The notes under the pieces were generated by a model, which had not been told where the DNA came from, searched no databases, and worked only from the letters and a program-made list of their open reading frames with translations. 64,000 nucleotides of DNA from positions 206,191 to 270,190 of the forward strand of contig NZ_NAPS01000003.1 of the NCBI RefSeq assembly GCF_004323185.1. The letters run 5' to 3'. Source of the stretch: Westiellopsis prolifica IICB1. Its GTDB lineage: Bacteria > Cyanobacteriota > Cyanobacteriia > Cyanobacteriales > Nostocaceae. The position numbers and the translations under genes were made by a program. Positions 18,054 to 28,122 of the stretch are shown here, piece by piece; within the stretch, counting starts at the first letter, position 1, and each line of letters opens with the position of its first letter.

Positions 18054-21000
18054 ATGAGCAACAATTCAGCTAACAACGACTACCGCTCTTTAATGCAGAA
18101 TGCGCTAATTAAGCTGGAACAAATGCAATCCAAGCTCAATGTTCTAGAGCGTGCTAAGACGGAACCGATCGCTATCGTTGGCATAGGTTGCCGATTTCCA
18201 GGAGGTGGTGATAACCCCGACTCCTTTTGGGAACTACTACGTAATGGTGCAGATACGATTACAGAGGTTCCTGCAAACAGATGGGATATTAATGCTTATT
18301 ATGACTCCGATCCAAATGCTCCTCAGAAAATGTACACCCGCTACGGCAGTTTTTTAGAGCAGGTGGATAAGTTCGACCCTCAATTTTTCGGGATTGCCCC
18401 ACGGGAAGCTGTATTCATGGACCCCCAGCAACGATTACTTCTGGAGGTAACTTGGGAAGCTCTTGAAAATGCTCAACTACCACCCGTTCAACTGCTGGGT
18501 AGCAAAACTGGAGTGTTTGTGGGAGTGATGAATCAGGATTATTTCCTGTTAAGTACTAGCACTTCCCAGGCGATTGATATGTATACAGGTACAGGCAATT
18601 CTGTTAGCTTTGCTGCTGGCAGATTGTCTTATATCTTTGGTTTTGAAGGACCAAGTTTAGCGGTAGATACAGCTTGCTCATCATCCCTATTGACTGTTCA
18701 TTTAGCCTGCCAAAGCCTGCGAACGAGAGAGTGTAATTTAGCTGTAGCAGGCGGAGCCAATCTCATATTATCGCCAATCCCCACAATTCTTGAATGCCGC
18801 GCCCAAATGTTATCACCTGACGGTCATTGCAAAACCTTTGACGCTGCTGCTGATGGCTTTGTCAGGGGAGAAGGTTGTGGCATAATAGTTCTTAAACGAT
18901 TGTCAGATGCCTTAGCTGATAAAGATAATATTTTGGCGCTAATCAGAGGCTCGGCTGTAAATCAGGATGGTCGCAGTAGTGGGATGACAGTTCCTAGGGG
19001 TCCTGCTCAGGAGAAATTAATTCGTCAAGCTTTGACAAATGCCGGTATTAATGAACCTGCACAGGTCAGCTATATAGAAGCTCATGGCACTGGTACATCT
19101 CTAGGAGACCCCATTGAGGTTAAAGCTCTTGGATCTGTCTTCGGTAAAAACCGCCCTCAAAATCAACCATTGATCATTGGTTCCGTCAAAACCAATCTTG
19201 GCCATTTGGAAGGAGCTGCTGGGATTGCAGGTTTAATAAAAGTTGTGCTTTCCCTGCAACATGAGGAAATTCCACCTAATTTGCACTTTAAACAGCCTAA
19301 TCCTTACATTGCCTGGGAAAAATTACCAGTGACAGTGCCAACACAACGCTTACCCTGGCCCCAGGGAGAAAGGCCGCGGATTGCGGGAGTCAGCTCGTTT
19401 GGTTTTAGTGGTACTAATGCTCATGTTGTGTTGGAAGAGGCACCAAGATTAGAGTCAGTACAAGCTGAAGCTAATAGCAAAATGCTAATGGAACGCCCCA
19501 TACATATGCTGACACTCTCAGCAAAGACACAAGAAGCGCTCAAACACTTAGCATTACGATATCAAAACCAGCTAGTTAACAATCCAAATTTAGATATAAA
19601 AGATATATGCTTTAGTTCTACGACTGGGCGATCGCACTTTCCCCATAGACTCTGCGTATTAACAGAATCATCAACTCAAGCGCAACAAAAGTTAGCAGCA
19701 TTTGCTGCTAAACAACACTCAACAGGAATATTTGCGGGACAAGCTATCAGTCAACCTAAAATAGCATTTTTATTTACAGGTCAAGGGTCACAGTACGTAG
19801 GGATGGGAAAAGAACTCTACAACACTCAACCAACTTTCCGTGCCGCGATTGACCAATGTGATGAAATTCTGCGCCCCTATGTGCAAAAGCCTTTACTCTC
19901 GGTACTGTATCCGAACCCAGAACAAAGCTCTCCTATAGATCAAACCGTTTATACACAAAGCGCTTTATTTGCTCTAGAATATGCCCTGTTTCAATTGTTG
20001 ACTTCTTGGGGAATACAGCCAAACTGTGTGATGGGTCATAGTCTGGGCGAGTATGTAGCAGCAACTGTCGCAGGAGTGTTTAGCTTAGAAGATGGGTTGA
20101 AATTAATTGCCGCACGAGGGCGATTGATGCAAGCACTACCAGAAAATGGTGCCATGGTCGCAATTATGGCAGATCTGGCTCAAGTCGAAGCTGCGCTCGC
20201 ACCATATAAGCATAAGGTGGCCTACGCCGCGATCAACACTCCCACAAATGCAGTCATTTCTGGTGAAATTCAAGCTGTACAAACACTCGCAACAGCATTG
20301 GCTGCCCAAGGGATAAAGACAACCAGACTCAAAGTGTCCCATGGCTTCCACTCTCCTTTGATGACACCTATGCTTGAGGAATTTGAGCAAGTTCTGCGAC
20401 AGGTCAAATTCTCTCGCCCAGGCATAGATTTAATCTCTAATCTCACAGGTCAACTTGCCACACAAGAGATCGCAACTCCAGAGTACTGGTTGAAGCATAT
20501 TTTGCTGCCAGTACAATTTGCTACTAGTATGCAAACACTGCATCAGCTAGGGTATGAAGTCTTTGTTGAGTGTGGACCTAAGCCTGTATTACTGACAATG
20601 GCAAGACAATGTTTGCCTGAAGATGTGGGAGTCTGGCTACCTTGTTTGCGTTTTGGCACACCCGATTGGCAGCAGATGTTAGAGAGTTTAGGACAATTAT
20701 ATGTACGCGGAGTTGCTGTTGATTGGTCTGGTTTTGACCGGGATTATCAAAGGCACAAGGTAGTACTGCCAACCTATCCTTGGCAAAGACAGTCTTATTG
20801 GATTGAAACAGCTGAAGAACCCATAATCAAAAAACAAAAATCTCTGCTTCAAAATCGATATCATCCTTTACTTGGTCAAAGGTTAAAATCAGCGGTCAAA
20901 GAGATTTTATTTGAAAATTATCTTGAGCCAGATGTACCCGCTTTTCTCAAACACCACTGTATCTACCAGAAAGTCGTTTTACCAGCTGCTGCTTACTTAG

Positions 21001-24000
21001 AGATGGCACTAGCTGCTGGTCATGCTGTGTTCAAGTCTAAGAATTTCGCGATCGAAAACTTTGTTATTGGGCAAGCGCTGGTCTTGCCAGAAGATGAAAT
21101 TCAGACTGTACAATTGATTCTTAATCAGGAAAAAATTGGATCTTCATTCCAAATTTATAGCCTTATAACCAATGGTGAAGAGCCAGAGAATTCACTATGG
21201 AAATTACATAGTTTTGGAAAGATTACTGTTAAACAACAAAATTCACAATTAGAAAGTATTGACTTAAGCCAGTTACAAACTCAGATTACTGAAGAGTTAT
21301 CTGTAGAAGCTTATTATCAATATTGTCGAGAACGGGGCGTTGATTACGGTTCCAGTTTTCAGGCTATTAAACAACTTTGGAAACGATCTAAAGAAGCCTT
21401 AGGTTGGATTCAGATACCACAAGACTTAGTACCTGAAGCAGAGAAATATCAATTGCACCCGGTAATACTTGATAATAGCTTTCAGGTAAGTATGGCTGCT
21501 TGTCCTGAGTTAGTCAATTCAAACTTAGAATCAGTAGTTTATTTGCCAGTCGGTATAGAGGGCTTACAGGTCTACCGTAGCCCAGGTACAAACTTATGGA
21601 TTCATGCTCAGGTACGCCCAGTCAATGATTCAAATCCACAGACTTTGACAGTAGATTTACGTTTGTTTGAAGAAACCGGAGCCATTGTCGCTCAGATAGA
21701 AGGTCTTTCCTTAAAACAAACAAATCAAGAGATATTATTACAAGGTCTTCATAAAGAGGGAAGAGATTGGTTATATGAAATTAAGTGGCAACCTAAAGTT
21801 CACGAAAATAACCAAAATCCATCTTTGTTAAAGGAACCAGGCAGTTGGTTATTATTTGCTGATACCACAGGAGTCGGGGTTAAGGTAGCGCAACTACTAG
21901 AAGAGCAAGGAGAACATTGCATTCTAGTTTTTCCTAGTCAATCTTACAAGAGTAACTCTGGAAAAGAATACTACATTAACCCATCTAATTTCACGGATTT
22001 TCAGCATTTGCTCTCAGACATCATCAAGGATAATCAACCTCCATACCGAGGTGTTGTCCATTTATGGAGTATGGAAAGTGGAGCAGAAACATCTCTCAGG
22101 ACTTTACAGCAGGCACAACATTTTACTTGTGAGAGCGTACTATATTTAGTACAAACTTTGGTACAAGCTGAATGGTCTCAACCTCCACGTCTATGGTTAG
22201 TGACACGAGGAGCACAGCCAGTGAGTGGAATTTCAGAACAATTGCATCTGCAACAATCTCCTTTATGGGGTCTGGGTAAAGTTATTGCTTTAGAGCATCC
22301 TCAACTTAACTGTACACGTTTAGACTTGAACCCATTAGAAGAAAAGGATGAAATTCAAAATTTATTTACACAGTTGTGGTCTCCCGACTCAGAAGATCAA
22401 ATTGCTTATCGTCAACAAATTCGTTATGTTGCAAGACTTCAATCTGCTACCCTTAGTTCTGAAAGCGAAGGACACATTCAATTACCAATCAACCAACCTT
22501 TGCGATTAAAAATATCTAATTATGGCAGTTTTGAGAATTTAATCCTGGAACAAACGACTCGCCGCCATCCAGAACCTGATGAGGTAGAGATCCAAGTTTA
22601 CGCGACAGGGCTAAACTTCAGAGACGTCCTGAATGCTTTAGGGATGCTCAAAGAATACTATGAAGAATATTTGGGTGTTTCCTCTGCCACTGATATGACC
22701 TTTGGGTTTGAATGTGCTGGGAAAATAGTAGCAGTGGGAGAAAATGTTTCAAACTTGGCAGTGGGCGATGATGTTGTAGCAGTCATGACTCATGATGCTT
22801 TGGGGAGCTTCATAACCATTCGGGCTGATTTAGTTGCCCTTAAGCCACAAAACTTGAGCTATGAGGAAGCTGCCACAACTGCTCTTGCTTTTTTGACAGC
22901 CTACTATGGGCTGCATTACTTGGCGAAAATTCAACCTGGAGACCGGGTGTTGATTCATGCTGCGGCTGGGGGTGTAGGTCAAGCAGCAGTTCAGTTGGCT
23001 CAAAGAGCAGGCGCAGAAGTTTTTGCCACAGCGAGTGAAGCCAAGTGGAAGTTTCTCAGATCAATGGGAGTAAAATATGTCATGAACTCCCGTACTTTGA
23101 ATTTTGTGTCGGAAGTCATGAATCTTACGCAGGAGAAAGGGGTAGATATCGTTCTTAATAGCCTCAACGGCGAATTTATTACTAAAAGCTTTGAAGTTTT
23201 GGGTCAGGGAGGTCGATTCGTCGAAATTGGTAAAATTAATATCTGGGATGAAAATCGAGTCAAAGCTAACAGACCCGATGTCTCCTATTTCCCCTTCGAT
23301 TTAGGAGAAGTAGAGCATCGTCATCCAGGTTTAATTCCAGCAATGCTGAAGGACTTGATGCACCAATTGAAACAAAATAACCTGAAACCGTTGCCTCATA
23401 AAGTGTTTTCTATTCAAAATGTGGTAGACGCCTTCCGCTACATGGCAAGTGCCAAGCATATTGGAAAGGTAGTAGTTTCTATGCCAGAAGTTGCTGCTGG
23501 TGCTGAAGGTTCAAAGGTATTGATTCAAGAAAATGGTACTTACTTAATTACAGGGGGTTTGGGGGCACTGGGACTTCAGGTTGCTCAATGGATGGTAGAG
23601 CAGGGAGTGCAGCATATAGTCTTAGCTGGACGTTGTGGAGCTTCAAAGGCTGCACAGGAGATTATCAATAAACTAGAGCATACGGGAACTCAGATTCTAA
23701 TTGTCAAGGCCGATATTTCCAACCTCGAAGATATCACTAGGTTGTTGGATGAGATTAAAGTCTCAATGCCTCCTTTACGAGGAGTTGTACATGCTGCAGG
23801 TATACTAGATGATGGAGTGCTTTTGCAGCAAAATTGGCAACAGTTTCAGCGGGTCATGGCTCCAAAGCTGGAAGGCGCATGGAATCTGCATACCTTGACT
23901 CAGAATTTGCCGTTGGACTTTTTTGTCTGCTTTTCATCAATCGCTTCATTTTTAGGCTCACCTGGTCAAGGAAACTACGCAGCAGGCAACGCCTTTATGG

Positions 24001-24638
24001 ATGCCTTAGCTCATTATCGTCGAAGTTTAGGTCTGCCAGCGTTAACTATTAACTGGGGAGCATGGGGCAGTGTTGGCATGGCATCAGAATTGGATAGTGC
24101 CAATCAGCAACGATTAAGGGATTTAGGATTAGATTCAATTTCTCCTAGCAAAGGATTACAGATATTTGGTGAATTGCTGAGACAAAACATCACTCAAGTG
24201 GCGGTGCAGCCGATCAACTGGTTGAAATTGGCACAGCAATTCTCAACTCCATTCCTGGAAAATATTACCCAAGCATCTCGACAAACTTTAACGCAGCAAG
24301 CGGAGTTGTTGGAACAACTAAAAGCAACTTCTGCTGATAAGCGTCTGGAAGTTTTGACGACTTACGTTCGCTCTCAAGTAGCTAAAGTTTTAGGTTTGAG
24401 TTCACCAGAGCAAATCTCATTACGTCAAAGGTTGTTTGACTTGGGAATTGACTCTCTCATGGCTGTTGAGTTAAAAAATCGATTGGAAACCAGTTTAGGG
24501 CATTCTCTCCGTTCAACCTTAATATTTGACTATCCTACATTAGAAGCACTTGTTGATTATTTAGCTTTAGAAATATTGAAGTTCGACCGCGAGTCTGTAG
24601 ATGAAGTTTTTGGGGAACGAGAGGAAATTGATTTATGA
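18054..24638 (+). CDS. Modular PKS: KS-AT-DH-ER-KR-ACP (fully reducing)
   Basis: 2194 aa. Docking coil, then KS (Cys208, EAHGTGT, NLGHLE). The AT has GHSLGE (Ser663) and the HGFH variant of the malonyl motif. In the DH, His968 lies in HHCIYQKVVLP (Gln for the motif Gly) and LDNSFQ keeps Asp. The ER has the nucleotide motif AAAGGVGQAAVQLA (about 1636) and the LNFRDVLNALG segment. The KR has TGGLGALG, LDDG and Tyr1975, all intact. The ACP has GIDSL (Ser2134). The module should add two fully reduced carbons. The C-terminus is short and acidic (DEVFGEREEIDL), the kind of peptide bound by TubC-type NRPS docking domains, and the next protein starts with such a domain. The stop overlaps the NRPS start by 4 nt (ATGA), so the two are translationally coupled. 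Confidence 0.95.
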   Translation: MSNNSANNDYRSLMQNALIKLEQMQSKLNVLERAKTEPIAIVGIGCRFPGGGDNPDSFWELLRNGADTITEVPANRWDINAYYDSDPNAPQKMYTRYGSFLEQVDKFDPQFFGIAPREAVFMDPQQRLLLEVTWEALENAQLPPVQLLGSKTGVFVGVMNQDYFLLSTSTSQAIDMYTGTGNSVSFAAGRLSYIFGFEGPSLAVDTACSSSLLTVHLACQSLRTRECNLAVAGGANLILSPIPTILECRAQMLSPDGHCKTFDAAADGFVRGEGCGIIVLKRLSDALADKDNILALIRGSAVNQDGRSSGMTVPRGPAQEKLIRQALTNAGINEPAQVSYIEAHGTGTSLGDPIEVKALGSVFGKNRPQNQPLIIGSVKTNLGHLEGAAGIAGLIKVVLSLQHEEIPPNLHFKQPNPYIAWEKLPVTVPTQRLPWPQGERPRIAGVSSFGFSGTNAHVVLEEAPRLESVQAEANSKMLMERPIHMLTLSAKTQEALKHLALRYQNQLVNNPNLDIKDICFSSTTGRSHFPHRLCVLTESSTQAQQKLAAFAAKQHSTGIFAGQAISQPKIAFLFTGQGSQYVGMGKELYNTQPTFRAAIDQCDEILRPYVQKPLLSVLYPNPEQSSPIDQTVYTQSALFALEYALFQLLTSWGIQPNCVMGHSLGEYVAATVAGVFSLEDGLKLIAARGRLMQALPENGAMVAIMADLAQVEAALAPYKHKVAYAAINTPTNAVISGEIQAVQTLATALAAQGIKTTRLKVSHGFHSPLMTPMLEEFEQVLRQVKFSRPGIDLISNLTGQLATQEIATPEYWLKHILLPVQFATSMQTLHQLGYEVFVECGPKPVLLTMARQCLPEDVGVWLPCLRFGTPDWQQMLESLGQLYVRGVAVDWSGFDRDYQRHKVVLPTYPWQRQSYWIETAEEPIIKKQKSLLQNRYHPLLGQRLKSAVKEILFENYLEPDVPAFLKHHCIYQKVVLPAAAYLEMALAAGHAVFKSKNFAIENFVIGQALVLPEDEIQTVQLILNQEKIGSSFQIYSLITNGEEPENSLWKLHSFGKITVKQQNSQLESIDLSQLQTQITEELSVEAYYQYCRERGVDYGSSFQAIKQLWKRSKEALGWIQIPQDLVPEAEKYQLHPVILDNSFQVSMAACPELVNSNLESVVYLPVGIEGLQVYRSPGTNLWIHAQVRPVNDSNPQTLTVDLRLFEETGAIVAQIEGLSLKQTNQEILLQGLHKEGRDWLYEIKWQPKVHENNQNPSLLKEPGSWLLFADTTGVGVKVAQLLEEQGEHCILVFPSQSYKSNSGKEYYINPSNFTDFQHLLSDIIKDNQPPYRGVVHLWSMESGAETSLRTLQQAQHFTCESVLYLVQTLVQAEWSQPPRLWLVTRGAQPVSGISEQLHLQQSPLWGLGKVIALEHPQLNCTRLDLNPLEEKDEIQNLFTQLWSPDSEDQIAYRQQIRYVARLQSATLSSESEGHIQLPINQPLRLKISNYGSFENLILEQTTRRHPEPDEVEIQVYATGLNFRDVLNALGMLKEYYEEYLGVSSATDMTFGFECAGKIVAVGENVSNLAVGDDVVAVMTHDALGSFITIRADLVALKPQNLSYEEAATTALAFLTAYYGLHYLAKIQPGDRVLIHAAAGGVGQAAVQLAQRAGAEVFATASEAKWKFLRSMGVKYVMNSRTLNFVSEVMNLTQEKGVDIVLNSLNGEFITKSFEVLGQGGRFVEIGKINIWDENRVKANRPDVSYFPFDLGEVEHRHPGLIPAMLKDLMHQLKQNNLKPLPHKVFSIQNVVDAFRYMASAKHIGKVVVSMPEVAAGAEGSKVLIQENGTYLITGGLGALGLQVAQWMVEQGVQHIVLAGRCGASKAAQEIINKLEHTGTQILIVKADISNLEDITRLLDEIKVSMPPLRGVVHAAGILDDGVLLQQNWQQFQRVMAPKLEGAWNLHTLTQNLPLDFFVCFSSIASFLGSPGQGNYAAGNAFMDALAHYRRSLGLPALTINWGAWGSVGMASELDSANQQRLRDLGLDSISPSKGLQIFGELLRQNITQVAVQPINWLKLAQQFSTPFLENITQASRQTLTQQAELLEQLKATSADKRLEVLTTYVRSQVAKVLGLSSPEQISLRQRLFDLGIDSLMAVELKNRLETSLGHSLRSTLIFDYPTLEALVDYLALEILKFDRESVDEVFGEREEIDL
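20252..20748 (+). repeat. Exact AT-domain duplication, copy 2 (matches 1-497)
   Basis: Identical to window positions 1-497, while the sequence after 20748 differs. It lies inside the AT of the fully reducing module. Confidence 0.9.
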
Positions 24639-27600
24639 AAAGCATTGCTGAGTTTTTGTTTTATCTTAATAAATTAGATATAAAAGTCTGGGCTGATGGC
24701 GATCGCTTACGTTGCAATGCCCCCAAAGGAAGACTGACAGAAGCTCTTCGTGCCGAAATAGCCGAGCGTAAAGAAGAAATTCTCAAGTTTTTGCACCAGG
24801 GGCAGCATGATTCACACTCTCACCTTGAAGTTATTCAGGCAGTTGCCCGTAATCAAAATCTCCCTTTATCTTTCGCTCAACAAAGGCTCTGGTTTCTCGA
24901 TCAACTGGAAGAAAACAGTGCTAGTTACAATTTACCAGCAGCAATACACCTGAAGGGACAAATTCAGGTTGCTGCTCTCAACCAGGCCATTCAAGAAATT
25001 GTCATGCGCCATGAAGTCTTGCGTACTACTTTTTCAATGGTGAATGGTACTCCTGTGCAGACCATTGCTTCTAGGAGCAATATAAATCTCATAGAAGTGG
25101 ACTTATCGTCTGTGCCCAATGCAGAACAAGCAGCTGAAGTAGAAAGATTGGCAACACAAGAGGCGAACCGCTCCTTCAATCTTGAAACCGATCCTCTACT
25201 GCGTATCGCGCTGCTGCACCTAGCCCAGAAGGAACAGGTGCTACTGATAAATATGCATCACATTATTTCTGATGGTTGGTCGATGGGGATATTCGTTCGC
25301 GAGCTATCCACACTTTATAATGCCTTCTGCCAAGGAAAGCCCTCACCCTTGCCCAAATTGCTCATCCAGTATGCTGACTTTGCAGTATGGCAACATCAGT
25401 GGCTTAGTAGAGAAGTGCTAGACACTCAGCTGAGCTATTGGAAAGAGCAGTTAGCACGGGTACCCCCAATACTAGAACTGCCGACTGACCGACCACGCCC
25501 ACCAGTACAGACTTTCCGGGGTAGTACACAATCCTTCCAACTTTCTAAAGAGCTTACTTTAAAGCTAAAAACCCTAAGCCAGCAGTCTGAAGCCACTTTA
25601 TTCATGACTTTGCTGGCCGCCTTCGCAACTCTACTCTATCGTTACAGTGATCAAGATGACATTGTTATCGGTTCTCCTATTGCTAACCGTAATCGTAAAG
25701 AAATCGAGCCTTTGATTGGCTTTTTTGTTAACACCCTAGTACTGCGGGCTAATTTGGTAGGCAATCCTACTTTTGTGGAATTAATGGTTCGAGTCAGACA
25801 GATGGCACTAGCAGCCTACAACCATCAGGACTTGCCTTTTGAAAAATTAGTAGAAGCATTGCAACCGGAGCGAAACCTGAGCCATCATCCTCTATTTCAG
25901 GTGATGTTCGTACTTCAGAAGACACCGTTAGAACCTTTGGAACTGCCAGGTCTGACTCTTACTCCCCTAGATTTGAATAATACAACATCCAAGTTCGATG
26001 TGACTTTATCAATGGTCGAGATCGAGTCGGGACTCACAGGAACATGGGAGTACAATAGCGATCTGTTTGATGCCACTACAATTCACCGGATGATCGGCCA
26101 TTTTCAGACTTTACTTGAAGCAATAGTGGCCAATCCCCAATTGCAAGTATCGGAATTGTCTCTAATAACAGAAGCAGAGCGACACCAGCTGTTAGTAAAA
26201 TGGAACGATACTCAGGCCGAGTATCCAGCAAAATGTATTCATCAGCTGTTTGAAGAGCAAGTGAAGCGGATTCCAGATGCAATAGCGTTAGTGTTCGAGA
26301 ACCAGCAGTTGACCTACCGCGAGTTGAATATCCGAGCTAATCAGCTGGCACATTATCTACAAGATCTGGGTGTGGGACCAGAGATATTAGTAGGAATATG
26401 TTTAGAGCGATCAGTAGAAATGTTGGTCGGAATCTTGGGCATTTTGAAAGCTGGTGGAGCTTATGTACCCATGGATCCGGCCTATCCCCAAGAACGCTTG
26501 GAATTTATGCTGTCACATACCCAGATGCCAGTGCTGTTAACTCAAGCGCAGTTTGTCACTGCCTTGCCATCCCATACAGGAAAGAACATTTGCTTAGACA
26601 CTGACTGGAACCAAATCAATCAAAAGAGCGTAGAAAATCCTATTAGTTGGGTTAAGCCTGAAAACTTAATTTATGTGATTTACACCTCTGGTTCTACAGG
26701 AAAGCCCAAGGGAGTTCAAGTTCTTCATCAATCCGTGAGCAATTTCTTAAATTCCATGCTCCACAAACCTGGATTGAGAGATCGAGATTCTTTGCTAGCT
26801 GTTACTACTATCTCTTTTGATATTGCTGTTCTGGAACTTTTCTTGCCCTTGATTGTCGGGGCGAGAGTCGTCTTAGTCAGCCGTGAAGAGACCACAGACG
26901 GTGCAAAGTTGTTAGCAAAATTGATTGACTCACAAGCTACAGTCATGCAAGCCACTCCAGCAACCTGGCGTCTACTTTTAGCTGCTGGCTGGGAAAGAAC
27001 TCCCCAATTAAAAATTCTCTGCGGTGGTGAAGGTTTACCTAAAGAACTCGCTCATCAGTTACTAAATAAAAGCAATTCTGTTTGGAATTTGTACGGGCCT
27101 ACTGAGGCTACTGTATGGTCTACTGTTCATCAAGTTGAGAAAAGTCAATCAAGTGAATCGATCGACTCTTTAGTTCTTATTGGTCGCCCCATTAATAATA
27201 CTCAAATCCATATTTTAGACCGTAATTTTCAACTATTACCTATTGGAGTTTCAGGAGAATTGTTTATAGGCGGCGACGGACTAGCCCGAGGATATTTAAA
27301 TCTTCCAGAGTTGACCGAACAAAAATTTATTTCTAACCCCTTTAGCAATAAACTTTCTCCTCACCTGTATAGAACCGGAGACTTAGCTCGGTACTTACCC
27401 GATGGTAATATCGAATTGATCGGTCGTATTGACTCTCAGGTAAAGATTCGCGGCTTTCGCATAGAACTAGGAGAAATCGAAGCAATACTGAGTCAATACC
27501 CCCAGGTACGGGAGACGGTAGTCATCGCCCACGAAGATCAACCGAGCAACAAGCGTCTAGTAGCTTACGTGGTTGCTCACCAAAAATCACTAACCAGCAG

Positions 27601-28108
27601 TGAACTGCGTAGATTCCTTAAGAAGAATTTGCCCGAGTATATGATTCCAAGTACCTTTGTGCTGTTAGAGGCGCTACCTCTGACTCCCAACGGTAAAGTA
27701 GATCGTAGCTCTTTACCTATTCCACAAACTTTTCGCCCCCAATTGGAAGCAGCTTATGTTATGCCCCAGACAGAATCTGAGCGGCTCATTGCAGCTGTTT
27801 GGCAGGAAACGCTGAAGCTAGAGCGAGTGGGAATTCATGACAATTTCTTTGAGTTGGGAGGTCATTCATTACTTACAGTTCAGATTTATAACAAACTGCA
27901 AGAAATATTTGGGCAAAAGCTATCAATAATAGAAATGTTTAAATATCCAACTATATATTCTTTGGCTCAACATTTAACTCAGCAGCATAGTGAACGAGCT
28001 TCTGATCAGCAAAGCCGCAACCGCGCTAATAACCGTAGTACTCGTCAAGGTCTCATAAAGCAACAAAGGCAAGTCAGACAAAAGCATCACTCTACTAACA
28101 AATATTAA
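24635..28108 (+). CDS. NRPS module TubC_N-C-A(Gly)-PCP
   Basis: 1157 aa. The N-terminal 55 residues form a TubC-type docking domain, suited to accept the chain from the preceding PKS. The condensation domain (about 75-500) has an intact HHIISDG. The adenylation domain (about 515-1010) has YTSGSTGKPKG and NGKVDR. Reading the ten-residue specificity positions by alignment with GrsA gives D-I-L-Q-L-G-L-V-W-K, one conservative change from the glycine code DILQLGLIWK. The PCP has LGGHSL (Ser1078). A basic, Gln/Arg-rich tail follows. There is no epimerase or methyltransferase. The module should couple glycine to the polyketide acyl chain. Start ATG 24635 overlaps the upstream stop, and the next PKS begins 14 nt after its end. 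Confidence 0.94.
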   Translation: MKSIAEFLFYLNKLDIKVWADGDRLRCNAPKGRLTEALRAEIAERKEEILKFLHQGQHDSHSHLEVIQAVARNQNLPLSFAQQRLWFLDQLEENSASYNLPAAIHLKGQIQVAALNQAIQEIVMRHEVLRTTFSMVNGTPVQTIASRSNINLIEVDLSSVPNAEQAAEVERLATQEANRSFNLETDPLLRIALLHLAQKEQVLLINMHHIISDGWSMGIFVRELSTLYNAFCQGKPSPLPKLLIQYADFAVWQHQWLSREVLDTQLSYWKEQLARVPPILELPTDRPRPPVQTFRGSTQSFQLSKELTLKLKTLSQQSEATLFMTLLAAFATLLYRYSDQDDIVIGSPIANRNRKEIEPLIGFFVNTLVLRANLVGNPTFVELMVRVRQMALAAYNHQDLPFEKLVEALQPERNLSHHPLFQVMFVLQKTPLEPLELPGLTLTPLDLNNTTSKFDVTLSMVEIESGLTGTWEYNSDLFDATTIHRMIGHFQTLLEAIVANPQLQVSELSLITEAERHQLLVKWNDTQAEYPAKCIHQLFEEQVKRIPDAIALVFENQQLTYRELNIRANQLAHYLQDLGVGPEILVGICLERSVEMLVGILGILKAGGAYVPMDPAYPQERLEFMLSHTQMPVLLTQAQFVTALPSHTGKNICLDTDWNQINQKSVENPISWVKPENLIYVIYTSGSTGKPKGVQVLHQSVSNFLNSMLHKPGLRDRDSLLAVTTISFDIAVLELFLPLIVGARVVLVSREETTDGAKLLAKLIDSQATVMQATPATWRLLLAAGWERTPQLKILCGGEGLPKELAHQLLNKSNSVWNLYGPTEATVWSTVHQVEKSQSSESIDSLVLIGRPINNTQIHILDRNFQLLPIGVSGELFIGGDGLARGYLNLPELTEQKFISNPFSNKLSPHLYRTGDLARYLPDGNIELIGRIDSQVKIRGFRIELGEIEAILSQYPQVRETVVIAHEDQPSNKRLVAYVVAHQKSLTSSELRRFLKKNLPEYMIPSTFVLLEALPLTPNGKVDRSSLPIPQTFRPQLEAAYVMPQTESERLIAAVWQETLKLERVGIHDNFFELGGHSLLTVQIYNKLQEIFGQKLSIIEMFKYPTIYSLAQHLTQQHSERASDQQSRNRANNRSTRQGLIKQQRQVRQKHHSTNKY

Positions 28109-28122
28109 GTGAGAACTTCTTG

